NCBI RefSeq assembly: GCF_001421015.2
Contig: NZ_CP013023.1
Location: 4,333,501 to 4,397,500, forward strand
Direction of reading: 5' to 3'
Length of the DNA: 64,000 bases
DNA from: Paenibacillus bovis
GTDB lineage: Bacteria > Bacillota > Bacilli > Paenibacillales > Paenibacillaceae
Shown here: one piece after another, positions 1-8,819 of the stretch
Layout of the letters: the number at the start of each line of letters is the position of its first letter
Numbering within the stretch: position 1 is the first letter of the stretch
Made by a program: the position numbers and the translations under genes
Notes under the pieces: generated by a model
The model's database searches: none
Seen by the model: the letters and a program-made list of their open reading frames with translations, nothing else
Told to the model about the DNA's origin: nothing

Positions 1-876
1 CAGGGACTGGAACGGGAAGATCTGTTTACCGTAGTACATGATCTTTTTTTGACAGAGACAGCTGCGTATGCGGATATTGTGCTGCCAGCCACGTCTGCAT
101 TCGAGAATCTGGACTTCTACACCTCTTACTGGCACCATTATATGCAGCTCGGACAGCCGATTATCGAGAATTACGGGCAAAGTAAGTCCAATACCGAAGT
201 ATTCCGTCTGCTGGCAGCAGCGATGGGATTTGAAGAATCTGCCTTGCAGGATAGTGATGAGCAGCTGATCCGCCAGGCTCTGGATCATCCGGCCAATCCG
301 TATTTGCAGGGAATTCATTATGATGCTCTGCAGGACCATCATTATCTCAAAGCCAATCGCCCCGAGATCTATCCCGATCGGCTGGAGACACCTAGTGGCA
401 AAGTGGAGCTCTATTCTGCCACGATGGCACGATTGGGACTTCCGCCGCTGCCTACGTATATTCCGCTGCAAGAACAGGATCAGCACGATTATATTTTTGT
501 ACCTGGACCTACGCATAATTTCCTGAATTCGACCTTCTCCAATAATGCCAAGCATGCCGGTATGGAAAAGCTGCCGCGATTGTTCATAAATACAGCCGAT
601 GCCGAGCGGGAAGGCATTGCGGATGGCGATACGGTTGTATTGTCCAATCAGTATGGCTCCTGCGAGCTGATTGCAGCTGTCGGGGAAACTGTATTGCCTG
701 GCGTCGTCGTCAGCCAGGGATTGTGGGCCGATACACCGGATCATCAGCCTGCTCATCTGGTTAATGCGCTGACTCCGGATCGCCTATCCGATATGGGCGG
801 TGGTGCTACTTTCTTCTCCGGCAGAGTCGATCTACACAAAAAGCAGCTGCCAGTTACACTGGAATCGATTGGCTAA
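1..876 (+). CDS. Molybdopterin oxidoreductase family protein, 3' part
   Basis: The reading frame is open from base 1, so the start lies outside the window; only the last 291 residues are seen. The segment beginning TETAAYADIVLPATSAFE is the typical end of the molybdopterin-binding core, where a cofactor-contacting stretch precedes the metal-site domain. The final ~120 residues (FVPGPTHNFLNSTF, then DGDTVVLSNQYGSCEL and GGGATFF) match the C-terminal molybdopterin dinucleotide-binding barrel of the DMSO reductase superfamily. The substrate cannot be told from this part; similar stand-alone proteins in Bacillales resemble YyaE or assimilatory-type oxidoreductases. The iron-sulfur N-terminus is not visible. 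No plus-strand terminator stands out directly behind the stop. Confidence 0.85.
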   Translation, partial: QGLEREDLFTVVHDLFLTETAAYADIVLPATSAFENLDFYTSYWHHYMQLGQPIIENYGQSKSNTEVFRLLAAAMGFEESALQDSDEQLIRQALDHPANPYLQGIHYDALQDHHYLKANRPEIYPDRLETPSGKVELYSATMARLGLPPLPTYIPLQEQDQHDYIFVPGPTHNFLNSTFSNNAKHAGMEKLPRLFINTADAEREGIADGDTVVLSNQYGSCELIAAVGETVLPGVVVSQGLWADTPDHQPAHLVNALTPDRLSDMGGGATFFSGRVDLHKKQLPVTLESIG

Positions 877-993
877 GTGGACAAGCATTTCCTTTATCTA
901 ATGGATTAGCACTGATACATGGTGATATTCAAAAATAGAATCATCAAAAAACAAGATTATTCAAACATAAGATCACCCGAAAATAGGACTACC

Positions 994-1031
994 AAAAAGG
1001 CTGTCTGCTCCTCACCGGAGAGACAGCCTTT
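994..1031 (-). terminator. Intrinsic terminator of the GGDEF gene
   Basis: Arms 996-1006 and 1021-1031 form an 11-bp perfect stem. Read on the minus strand, the stem is followed by a run of T, so it ends the transcript of the GGDEF gene that stops at 1061. Confidence 0.75.
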
Positions 1032-1060
1032 GTAGTATGGAGTATTCTCTATTCTACTGG

Positions 1061-2161
1061 CTATTGATTCGCCAATTCGACCCGATTACGTCCATTTTCC
1101 TTGGCTTCATACAAGGCACGGTCAGCCTCACGGAACAGCTCGGCAGGCGCGGTTAACGGATAGCAGCTGACTCCGAGCGAAATAGTCAGATAAATATTCT
1201 GCCCTTCTTCCAATACAAAGGTGTGCTGTTGCATCGTTATCCGTATCTGCTCAGCTAGCTCCAGCGCTTGCTGTTCGGTGCAGTCATTCAGAATAACTGC
1301 AAATTCTTCTCCACCTTTGCGTGCACAGTAATCGCCCGGGCGGATAGTTCGGCCGAGCACCTCGGCTACCTGGATCAACACCGTGTCTCCATTCAGATGT
1401 CCGTAATTATCATTAATCTTTTTGAAAAAGTCGATATCTACCACGACCAGCGCAAAAGATTGTTGATGTTCCCTGGCTTCATTGAGTGTCTGCCGAAACA
1501 AACGATCAAACGCACGTGGATTATATAATTTGGTCAAAAAATCATGATTGGCTGCTTCCCTGGTCATTACCAGCGTATCGTCTGCCCGCTGGATATAGCG
1601 GATAATATAATAAGCAAATAAACCTGCGCAAATATATAATAGTCCAAACAGCAGATTCAACATAATATGCTCAATCGCCTGCAGAATCGTCACCGCGACA
1701 ATATAGACGAGCAGCGTGGCAATAATCGCTCTAAACCAGACTTTCAGCGATATCTCCCGCTGGCGACGCATACAGAGAGAAGTTACCACATACGTGAACA
1801 TGGCATTGCCAAAGCCCACCCATGAACTGAATTGCAGCGGCTCTCCACTGAACAGACGATAAATGCCGATCAAGATAGCCGAAATAAGGCCACTCCATGA
1901 TCCGCCATAATAAAAGGAAATCATAATAGCCAGCTGGCGGAAATCCACCATTACGGTATTGTTGCCGGTATGCAAACGAATAGAGAAAAAGCTCATCATG
2001 CAAATCCCGATCATCCCGGCGAATATACCCGCCAGCACAGGAATAAGCCAGTTTACCCTATGTAATTTTCGATCAATAAATTTTAGAAAAAGATTGCCAA
2101 AAAAAAGAATAGTGGTCAAAAAGGTAAGATTGTTGAACAACGTCTGAATAATCGTTTGCAT
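1061..2161 (-). CDS. Membrane-bound GGDEF diguanylate cyclase
   Basis: The 366-aa protein starts with about six hydrophobic segments (residues ~5-190). The stretch FRQLAIMISFYYGGSWSGL resembles the 5TMR-LYT membrane sensor module. The C-terminal ~165 residues are a GGDEF domain with the active-site motif GGEEF at 283-287, so it should make cyclic di-GMP from two GTP. RPGD lies exactly five residues before that motif and fits the RxxD inhibitory site, implying product feedback. The protein sits in the cytoplasmic membrane with the catalytic domain inside. The gene is monocistronic, with its own terminator. The signal sensed is unknown. Confidence 0.9.
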   Translation of the reverse strand: MQTIIQTLFNNLTFLTTILFFGNLFLKFIDRKLHRVNWLIPVLAGIFAGMIGICMMSFFSIRLHTGNNTVMVDFRQLAIMISFYYGGSWSGLISAILIGIYRLFSGEPLQFSSWVGFGNAMFTYVVTSLCMRRQREISLKVWFRAIIATLLVYIVAVTILQAIEHIMLNLLFGLLYICAGLFAYYIIRYIQRADDTLVMTREAANHDFLTKLYNPRAFDRLFRQTLNEAREHQQSFALVVVDIDFFKKINDNYGHLNGDTVLIQVAEVLGRTIRPGDYCARKGGEEFAVILNDCTEQQALELAEQIRITMQQHTFVLEEGQNIYLTISLGVSCYPLTAPAELFREADRALYEAKENGRNRVELANQ

Positions 2162-2314
2162 CTCTCGTCCCCATTATCGTAGCATTGAATTTCGCCTGAC
2201 TATTAGCTTGTCACATGGATTTGCCTGTTTTATTTATTATACACAATTCATACTTCGACAAATATCATCATTTTTCTCAATTGTTGATTATTTTATTTAT
2301 CGGAGCGTAAACAA

Positions 2315-2346
2315 GCAAAAAGCTCCTATACTATAGGAGCTTTTAC
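2315..2346 (-). terminator. Terminator of the yqeG-yqeM operon
   Basis: The bases AAAAGCTCCTA and TAGGAGCTTTT (2318-2344) form an 11-bp stem with a short loop, placed 38 bases beyond the stop of the methyltransferase gene. The AT flanks allow it to work on either strand. Confidence 0.75.
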
Positions 2347-2381
2347 GCTACATATTATTCCATTATTTTACCATATCATTA

Positions 2382-3152
2382 TTACTTTACAGCAACAAAA
2401 AATAAACGGGCTGCATCGTCGCCTGCTTCTATCCATTCAAAATCGGCATAGCATTTGACATCACGGAATCCGGCTTTGTATAGCTCGGTAGTCAACCATT
2501 CCTGTTCGTAGGAGCGCTGGATATGAACTTCTTCAAACCGCTCGTACAGGGACTGACTGTCTTCACTAACCCGCGCGAAAATAGTTAAATGATGCTCAAT
2601 CTCTGTGCGCGGCTGATTATATTCACAAGTCCACAGATAGGAGATCGACCGATCATCGAGCATAAATGGCTGCTCTTCGTCGTAACGGCGCAGCGTATTG
2701 GGATGATGCACATCAAAAATAAAAGTCCCCCCCGGCTTGAGTCCACTATAAGTCGACTCAAACGTACGAATCACATCTTCCGGTTCGGTCAAATAATTCA
2801 GACAGTCACAAAAAGAAATAACACTGTCTACCGGCTCTGGCATCTGCCAGCTGGTCATATTCTGGCAAATCCACTGCACACTGCCATCCTGAAACAGCCG
2901 GTGTCCCTGCGGTGTCGATTCCATTTTGTCCCGGGCCACCGACAGCATATCCGAGGATAAATCTATCCCGGTCATCCGGAAACCGGAATTAACCAGCGGA
3001 ATCGTGATACTGCCGGTACCACAGCCCAGCTCGGCTACTGTACGTGGCATTCCGTACCGCTCCCACGCTTCCCTTACAAAACGCAGCCAGTCCGGATAAG
3101 GCATATCTTCCATCAATTCATCATATACATAGGCAAACTTACGGTATGGCAC
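2382..3152 (-). CDS. yqeM: Class I SAM-dependent methyltransferase (YqeM-like)
   Basis: A methyltransferase of about 256 residues with the SAM-binding motif ELGCGTGSITIPL, followed by the acidic motif TGIDLSSDML. The N-terminus YVYDELMEDMPYPDW is typical of YqeM. The frame is open up to an ATG at 3266, but no ribosome site precedes that codon. A GTG at 3152 has AAGGACGG upstream and gives the usual YqeM length, so I chose it. It is the last gene of the operon, 123 bases after the cvfB-like gene. In Bacillus subtilis yqeM directly follows rsfS. The methyl acceptor is not known to me. Confidence 0.82.
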   Translation of the reverse strand: MPYRKFAYVYDELMEDMPYPDWLRFVREAWERYGMPRTVAELGCGTGSITIPLVNSGFRMTGIDLSSDMLSVARDKMESTPQGHRLFQDGSVQWICQNMTSWQMPEPVDSVISFCDCLNYLTEPEDVIRTFESTYSGLKPGGTFIFDVHHPNTLRRYDEEQPFMLDDRSISYLWTCEYNQPRTEIEHHLTIFARVSEDSQSLYERFEEVHIQRSYEQEWLTTELYKAGFRDVKCYADFEWIEAGDDAARLFFVAVK

Positions 3153-3275
3153 TAATTTAACCGTCCTTCCCTGTTTTTGCACGTCCGCATTTCGGGCTGA
3201 TGCAAAAACAGAAAGGCTCGAACTGCATAATGCAGCCCTCACCTTTCCGTCTGTATTGAAAATCATTCGTTCTTT

Positions 3276-4196
3276 TTATTGCTGCGATTCCGGGGAACTT
3301 TCAGCAGCAGGGGCATTTTTGTCCACCATACGTGTCCAGTTCTGATCCTGTACGACTACGCCCTCTTTCATCAGCTTGCCAAGCGCGCGCTTGAAAGCAG
3401 CTTTGCTGATTCCAAAACGCTGCTTGATCACATCAGGCGGGGTACGGTCTGAATACGGCATCGCATGATCCGGACGATCCAGCATAAAGGACAGCAGACG
3501 CTGTGAATCTTCGTCACGTCCGATTTCCTTGCGCTGAATCATCGACAGATTCAAACGTCCGTCTTCTTCACGTACCTGGGTAACACGAACTTTGACCCGT
3601 TCACCGAGACGCAGCATCCGGCTGCGCTCGTTCTGATGAATCAGACCGAGTGCGCCGAATCCGAGTACACCGCCATCCACGAGTACAAAGGTACCCATTT
3701 GCAGCGGTTTGTATACCAGTGCATCCACCCACTCATTCATCCAGGTGGATGGAGCATGGAATACCAGTGGACTGAACTCTTCTTCACCGGCGAGACGAGC
3801 CAGCAGACGACCTTGACGGTCATGCTGCATTACTACATAGACATCATCACCGATATGCGGACGCAGCTCGGGCTTCTCGGGCAGCTCGCTCATTGGCAGC
3901 AGCAACTGGCGTCCCAGACCCATTTCCAGAAAGGCGCCTAGACGCGGGTGCAGGTCGGCAATTTTGAGCTTGCCCAATTCACCCAGGGTAAGCAGCGGCT
4001 TTTTCATCGTAGCTGCCAGACGATCTTCGGTATCATGGAAAATAAACACTTCCACCCGGTCGCCTACTTTTACTTTGCCGATCAGCTCGCTGTAGTGCAT
4101 CAATACTTCCTGTTCACCATCGAGCAGGAAAAAACCATATGGAGATACTTCACGTCCTATGGGAAGCGTAACAATTCTTCCTGCTTCCAGGCTCAT
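3276..4196 (-). CDS. cvfB: CvfB/YitL-type S1 RNA-binding protein
   Basis: This 306-aa protein has tandem S1-like OB folds: residues ~1-65 (AGRIVTLPIGREVSPYGFFL), ~70-135, and ~145-220 with VKVRVTQVREEDGRLNLS. A C-terminal winged-helix segment (residues ~225-285, QRFGISKAAFKRALGKLMKE) follows. That layout is the CvfB family, RNA-binding regulators that affect virulence genes in Staphylococcus aureus. The start codon overlaps the rsfS stop by 4 bp (ATGA), suggesting translational coupling. In B. subtilis the homologue yitL is not in this operon, so the gene appears inserted between rsfS and yqeM here. Confidence 0.85.
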   Translation of the reverse strand: MSLEAGRIVTLPIGREVSPYGFFLLDGEQEVLMHYSELIGKVKVGDRVEVFIFHDTEDRLAATMKKPLLTLGELGKLKIADLHPRLGAFLEMGLGRQLLLPMSELPEKPELRPHIGDDVYVVMQHDRQGRLLARLAGEEEFSPLVFHAPSTWMNEWVDALVYKPLQMGTFVLVDGGVLGFGALGLIHQNERSRMLRLGERVKVRVTQVREEDGRLNLSMIQRKEIGRDEDSQRLLSFMLDRPDHAMPYSDRTPPDVIKQRFGISKAAFKRALGKLMKEGVVVQDQNWTRMVDKNAPAAESSPESQQ

Positions 4197-4540
4197 ACTT
4201 TCTCCACCACTTTGGCGTCAGACCACAGACGCTCGATATTGTAATATTCACGCTCATCGCGATGGAAAATGTGTACGACTACATCTCCCAGATCGATCAG
4301 TACCCAGCGGGCAGCATTCACGCCTTCCATACCGCGGATAACTACATTTGCATCATGAGCGCGCTTGCGCACTTCGGATGCAATCGATTGTACCTGGGTA
4401 TCGGAATTACCATGACAGATTACAAAATAGTCGGCTACCAGTGAGATTCCTCTCAGGTCCAGTGCCACCAGGTCGTGAGCTTTTATACTTTCGGCTGCGT
4501 CAATTGTCATTTGCAGCAATTGTTCCGGATTTAATGCCAT
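4193..4540 (-). CDS. rsfS: Ribosomal silencing factor RsfS
   Basis: A 115-aa protein with the RsfS/YbeB/Iojap signature: AAESIKAHDLVALDLRGIS, then DYFVICHGNSDTQVQSIA, then GVNAARWVLIDLGDVVVHIF. The family binds ribosomal protein uL14 on the large subunit and blocks subunit joining when nutrients run low. The length is normal. The start directly follows the yqeK stop and the end overlaps cvfB by 4 bp, so it is embedded in the operon. Confidence 0.95.
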   Translation of the reverse strand: MALNPEQLLQMTIDAAESIKAHDLVALDLRGISLVADYFVICHGNSDTQVQSIASEVRKRAHDANVVIRGMEGVNAARWVLIDLGDVVVHIFHRDEREYYNIERLWSDAKVVEKV

Positions 4541-5125
4541 TTAAAGTTCTCCCTCCAATTCAAGTTGTTTGACCAGATCATTTCTGGACAAAACGGTTAA
4601 CGGGTAAATCACCTGACGCCGCGCGAGCAGCAGATTAATCGTGGAATCAAATCCTGCTACCAGTCCGGCTTCCAGACTGGTCTCCGCCAATCGGCGGATA
4701 TGGTCGACTCCCGGAAAATCACGACCAGGTTCAATATAATCCGCGAGACAGATCACTTTTTCCAAAGTAGTCATGCCGACGCGGCCGGATGTATGATAGC
4801 GGATCGCATTGAGAATCTCCGTATCCTCAATACCATATTCGGTCTCGGCGACATACGCGCCGATCTCCGAATGCCATAGCGGCTTGTCGTATAACAGCAG
4901 TTCATCATTGAGCGCCTTGTCACGGAGCAGCTGCTCCTGACGGTCGCTCGGCCAGTATTTGGCGACATCGTGCAAAATGGCGGCAATATCTGCCTTGTCG
5001 GGATCAGCTCCATAGCGCCGGGCGAGCACGACAGCAGACTGCATGACACCCTCGGTGTGGCGCCAGCGCTTTTCCGGCATTTGAGAGGAGACGGATTGAA
5101 TGAGTTCAGCGCGTGTCAGATTCAT
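4541..5125 (-). CDS. yqeK: HD-domain YqeK, symmetrical Ap4A hydrolase
   Basis: With the start at 5125 the protein is 194 aa. That ATG has GAGGAG upstream, while longer frames would run deep into nadD. The metal-binding HD pattern is visible: H23, then H52-D53 in ILHDVAKYW, and later HSEIGA and the C-terminal CLADYIEPGRDF. YqeK enzymes split diadenosine tetraphosphate symmetrically to two ADP, clearing an alarmone-like nucleotide. The first 20 bases overlap the 3' end of nadD, a classic coupled arrangement in Bacillota. Confidence 0.92.
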   Translation of the reverse strand: MNLTRAELIQSVSSQMPEKRWRHTEGVMQSAVVLARRYGADPDKADIAAILHDVAKYWPSDRQEQLLRDKALNDELLLYDKPLWHSEIGAYVAETEYGIEDTEILNAIRYHTSGRVGMTTLEKVICLADYIEPGRDFPGVDHIRRLAETSLEAGLVAGFDSTINLLLARRQVIYPLTVLSRNDLVKQLELEGEL

Positions 5126-5699
5126 AGATTCCACTCCTCTTGATATATTCATACACATGATCGTGCACCATATAACGGATCGTTTGTCCGGCAGCAAGAC
5201 GTTCACGGATGTCTGTCGAAGAGATATCCACCTGCGGCATATTGACGAGTACGACCCGCGGCTGCAGATAGGCAGGCATGGTCTCCGTATGAATAACCGA
5301 GCCCGGACGTCCTACACCGACAAAGGTCAGACGCTGTGCCAGTTCTTCGATCCCATGCCATTCGGTCAGCGAATTGACCATATCCGCTCCGATAATAAAG
5401 TAGAATTCGTGCTGATCATATCGCTCCTGCAGCGCACGAATCGTCTCAATCGTATAGGATACACCACCGCGTACCAGCTCGATATCCAGCGTACGGAATG
5501 CCGGATTGGTGCCAATAGCCTGCTCCACCATCTCCAGACGCTGTTCACCGCTGACACCTGCCGCATGCTTATGCGGCGGAATATGTGAAGGCATAAACCA
5601 GACTTCGTCCAGTCCACAGCCTTCCAGCGCAGCCTCTGCGGCCAGCATATGCCCGATATGCACAGGATCAAATGTACCTCCCATAATACCGACTTTCAT
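5106..5699 (-). CDS. nadD: Nicotinate mononucleotide adenylyltransferase
   Basis: This 197-aa enzyme transfers AMP from ATP to nicotinate mononucleotide, the penultimate step of NAD synthesis. The nucleotidyltransferase signature GGTFDPVHIGH lies at residues 7-17, and the C-terminal ATP-binding motif ISSTDIRERL is intact. Length and gene order (after yhbY, before yqeK) are as expected. The 3' end overlaps yqeK by 20 bp. Confidence 0.96.
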   Translation of the reverse strand: MKVGIMGGTFDPVHIGHMLAAEAALEGCGLDEVWFMPSHIPPHKHAAGVSGEQRLEMVEQAIGTNPAFRTLDIELVRGGVSYTIETIRALQERYDQHEFYFIIGADMVNSLTEWHGIEELAQRLTFVGVGRPGSVIHTETMPAYLQPRVVLVNMPQVDISSTDIRERLAAGQTIRYMVHDHVYEYIKRSGIYESDTR

Positions 5700-5748
5700 G
5701 AACCCACCACCGAATCGTTTTTTATTCCTGTAAATCCTGCTGCCGGTA

Positions 5749-6045
5749 TTACCCTCTTGGCAGCTCGATTTGCTTGTGATCTTTGGACTCTTTGTACAGA
5801 ATGATCGTACGACCGATAACCTGTACCAGTTCTGCGCCTGCGCCTTCAGCCAGCTGCTCGGCCAGATCTTTTGGCTCTTCCAGGCAGTTGTTGAGTACGG
5901 ATACCTTCATCAGTTCGCGCGTCTCGATCGCATCGACTACGTGACGAACGATTCCTTCATTCATACCGGCTTTGCCGATTTGGAAAATCGGATCGAGATG
6001 GTGCGCCTGACTGCGCAAAAAACGTTTTTGTTTTCCTGTTAACAT
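5749..6045 (-). CDS. yhbY: YhbY/CRM-domain RNA-binding protein
   Basis: A 98-aa single CRM-domain protein: LTGKQKRFLRSQAHHLDPI at the start, GKAGMNEGIV in the middle, and VQVIGRTIILYKES near the end. The family binds pre-50S particles and helps assemble the large ribosomal subunit. It lies 21 bases after aroE and 49 bases before nadD. The Bacillus subtilis name is yqeI. Confidence 0.94.
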   Translation of the reverse strand: MLTGKQKRFLRSQAHHLDPIFQIGKAGMNEGIVRHVVDAIETRELMKVSVLNNCLEEPKDLAEQLAEGAGAELVQVIGRTIILYKESKDHKQIELPRG

Positions 6046-6066
6046 TGAATATCCCCTTAATTATAA

Positions 6067-6939
6067 TTAATGATGTTCGTGGTTCAGTGCTTCCAGCACC
6101 GCGCTGTGCATCAGCGAGACCGGTGCATCCTGCCCTGTCCAGTATTCATACGCATACGCGCCCTGATAGATGAACATGCCCAGACCGCCTACCGTACGGC
6201 AGCCCCGAGTACGTGCTTCACGCAACAGACGCGTCTCCATCGGATTGTAAATGAGGTCACTGACAATAATGCCTTCCGGAATCTGCTCGGCTGCTACAGG
6301 CGTCTCGTCTACATTCGGATGCATTCCGATCGAAGTCGTATTAATGAGTATATCGGTCTGCGGCAGATACTGTGACAGCTCTTCATACGTTGCTGTTTGC
6401 ATCACCACATCGGATGTATTCAACTCCTTGATCAGCTGCACCGCTTTATCAACTGTGCGATTGACGATCGTAATTCCCGCGACCTTTTCCTTGAGCAGCG
6501 CATAAATTATGCCTCTGGCAGCTCCACCGGCACCCAGCACCGTTACCTGCCGGCCGGTTAGTTCGCCGGCTTCTTCGCGAAGAGAGCGCACATAGCCGAT
6601 ACCATCGGTATTGTAGCCTTTCATACGGCCGTCGCGAATCACTACCGTATTCACCGCTCCGCAGCTGATTGCCGATTCATCCAGCTCGTCCAGCAGCTTC
6701 ATGATTTCGACTTTGTGCGGAATCGTGACGTTGAAGCCTGCGAACCCAAGTGCTTTGGCACCGGTAACCGCTTCGGCCAGATGTTCGGGCTTCACATGCA
6801 GCGGGACATACATGCCGGGTAGTCCGGCTGCTTCGAGTGCAATATTATGCATGACAGGAGACATGGAGTGGCCAATTGGATCGCCCATGACTCCTAGCAG
6901 CAGAGCATTTGATTTGTTTTCCTGATTCCGGTCAGTCAT
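6067..6939 (-). CDS. aroE: Shikimate dehydrogenase
   Basis: The enzyme reduces 3-dehydroshikimate to shikimate with NADPH. Motifs seen are GDPIGHSMSPVMHN (shikimate site), GFNVTIPHK with the catalytic lysine, the nucleotide-binding VLGAGGAARGI, and GLGMFIYQGAYAYEYWTG near the end. An in-frame ATG exists at 6957, but it lies on top of the ribosome site. The ATG at 6939 has GAGGAGG nine bases upstream and is the better start (290 aa). It is separated from yqeH by 31 bases. Confidence 0.95.
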   Translation of the reverse strand: MTDRNQENKSNALLLGVMGDPIGHSMSPVMHNIALEAAGLPGMYVPLHVKPEHLAEAVTGAKALGFAGFNVTIPHKVEIMKLLDELDESAISCGAVNTVVIRDGRMKGYNTDGIGYVRSLREEAGELTGRQVTVLGAGGAARGIIYALLKEKVAGITIVNRTVDKAVQLIKELNTSDVVMQTATYEELSQYLPQTDILINTTSIGMHPNVDETPVAAEQIPEGIIVSDLIYNPMETRLLREARTRGCRTVGGLGMFIYQGAYAYEYWTGQDAPVSLMHSAVLEALNHEHH

Positions 6940-6970
6940 TATTCTCATCCTCCTCATAAGTTCGAGATGA

Positions 6971-8098
6971 TCAGATCAGAGACGGACGCATCATCACTTT
7001 TACGCCTTTTGGCAGGTGTACAGCGACCAGCGCACCGTCCGTACTGTTGGCTTTGATCCAGCCCAGTCCGGAGATAAAGATATCTGTCGGTTTGCCTTTT
7101 AGAATACGCAATTCGTGACGCGTCCATGCCGGCAGCTTGTCCAGATCCGCTTTGACCGGAGGAGCCAGCATCACACCTGCGTGGTTGGCGAACAGTTCAT
7201 CCGCACGTTCCAGCTTGGTGCGGTGGATTTTGAGACGATTGTTCAAATAGAAGGTAAAGGACTGATGTCCTCCCTGTACAAAGTCAAAACGTGCCATCGC
7301 ACCGAAGAACAGCGATTGTCCTTCATTTAACTGATACACGAGCGGCTTGAGCGGCTTGTCTGGCATAATGGCAGCCAGATCCTGCTTGTTCACCAGCTCG
7401 GTATAGCGGGATTCGTACACAATTCCCGGCGTATCAATAATATAATGACCATCATCCAGCGGAATATTAACCGTGTCGAGTGTTGTACCCGGATAACGGG
7501 AAGTGGTCAATTCTTCTTCCAGGTCGCTGTAATCGGAGATCAAGCGATTAATCAACGTGGATTTGCCGACATTGGTGGCTCCGACCACGTATACATCACG
7601 ATCACCGCGCATCGAACCGACAATATCCAGCAGACGGTCAAAGCCTGTGTTCTGCTTGGCACTGCACAGTACGATATCTTCTACTTTGAGTCCAAGCTCC
7701 TTGGCTTCCTTCTGAACCCAGTTACGGATTTTGTTCCAGTTGGTTACTTTGGGCAGCAGATCCGTTTTGTTGACAGCCAGTACTACCGGGTTATTGCCTA
7801 CAAAACGCTGCAATCCCGAGATGACACTGCCATGAAAATCGAACAGGTCGACAATATGGATGACCAGAGCATCCTGTTCCCCTACTTGACCAAGCAGACG
7901 TAAGAATTCACTCTGATCTACCGTTACTGTCGACGATTCGTTGTAGTTACGTATACGGAAACAGCGCTGACACAGCAGTGGTGTCCGTTCAAGCGCCTGT
8001 GCCGGTATATAGCCCGGATGATCCGGTGATTCGTTTTGCAGCACAATACCGCAGCCGCTGCATTTGGTTCCGGCGGTTAATCCGCTCAGTTCTGTCAT
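6971..8098 (-). CDS. yqeH: Ribosome-biogenesis GTPase YqeH
   Basis: A 375-aa circularly permuted GTPase. An N-terminal zinc knuckle (CSGC, then CQRC near residue 42) precedes the G domain, whose motifs appear in permuted order: NKTD (G4), then GATNVGKSTL (G1), then DTPG (G3). The C-terminal part matches the RNA-binding region of the family. YqeH is needed for 30S subunit assembly in B. subtilis. Its start overlaps the yqeG stop by 4 bp. Confidence 0.95.
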   Translation of the reverse strand: MTELSGLTAGTKCSGCGIVLQNESPDHPGYIPAQALERTPLLCQRCFRIRNYNESSTVTVDQSEFLRLLGQVGEQDALVIHIVDLFDFHGSVISGLQRFVGNNPVVLAVNKTDLLPKVTNWNKIRNWVQKEAKELGLKVEDIVLCSAKQNTGFDRLLDIVGSMRGDRDVYVVGATNVGKSTLINRLISDYSDLEEELTTSRYPGTTLDTVNIPLDDGHYIIDTPGIVYESRYTELVNKQDLAAIMPDKPLKPLVYQLNEGQSLFFGAMARFDFVQGGHQSFTFYLNNRLKIHRTKLERADELFANHAGVMLAPPVKADLDKLPAWTRHELRILKGKPTDIFISGLGWIKANSTDGALVAVHLPKGVKVMMRPSLI

Positions 8099-8622
8099 TT
8101 ATTGCGTTCCTCCTCAGACCATAAGCCTTTTTTGCGAAGTCTTGTTCTTGCCAGCCGTTCCACCTGACGATTAAACCGGGTTCGCCAGCCCTCTTCATTG
8201 AGAGCAATAGGCAGCACCAGAACTGTGAATAAGCCCAGACGATTCCCTCCATACACATCCGTCAACAGCTGATCCCCCACAACAATCGTCTGATCGTCGC
8301 GGCAGTTCATCAATTTCATCGCCTTCCGGAAAGGGGCATTGGACGGCTTACGTGCTGCATGCACGAACTTGATATCCAGCGGAGTCGCAAACAGGGAGAC
8401 CCTGTCCATTTTGTTATTGGATACAATAATCAGTTCAAATCCATACTTTTTTACTTTGGCGAACCATTCTATCAGTTCAGGCGTAGCTGCAGGTGACTTG
8501 GCACCAACCAGTGTGTTGTCGAGGTCCGTAATAATCCCCCGATACCCCTGGGCATACAGCTTTTCCAGATTAATATCAAACACCGTATTTACACGTAATT
8601 TAGGAATGAGCAATTCAAACAA
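8095..8622 (-). CDS. yqeG: YqeG family HAD-IIIA phosphatase
   Basis: This 175-aa HAD superfamily protein has the nucleophile motif DLDNTLVG, the second motif IVSNN, and a GDQLLTDVYGGNRLG loop with the acidic metal ligands. The physiological substrate is not settled for the family; B. subtilis YqeG acts on sugar and lipid phosphates in vitro, and relatives dephosphorylate phosphatidylglycerophosphate. It is the first gene of the minus-strand operon that runs to 2382. The promoter must lie in the ~195 bases upstream, which also hold the terminator of the neighbouring operon. Confidence 0.93.
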   Translation of the reverse strand: MFELLIPKLRVNTVFDINLEKLYAQGYRGIITDLDNTLVGAKSPAATPELIEWFAKVKKYGFELIIVSNNKMDRVSLFATPLDIKFVHAARKPSNAPFRKAMKLMNCRDDQTIVVGDQLLTDVYGGNRLGLFTVLVLPIALNEEGWRTRFNRQVERLARTRLRKKGLWSEEERNK

Positions 8623-8679
8623 GCTTTATTCACCTCGATTTCATACGACAAACTATATCATAAATTTAACCAGTCTGAC

Positions 8680-8705
8680 AAAAAGAAACGCCGCTATGCG
8701 GCGTT
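8680..8705 (-). terminator. Terminator of the moxR operon
   Basis: AACGCCGC and GCGGCGTT (8687-8705) pair with a three-base loop. On the minus strand the stem is followed by TTTCTTTTT, so it stops transcripts leaving the transglutaminase gene at 8820. Confidence 0.85.
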
Positions 8706-8819
8706 ATTTTGAACTTCATGGTATTTTTTTGATCGGGATACTCTGGCTCTTTTGTAACAGCTGTACATGACTGGACGATGCTCTCTCGATAACGTCCAAT
8801 ACACACTTTATTCATTATA

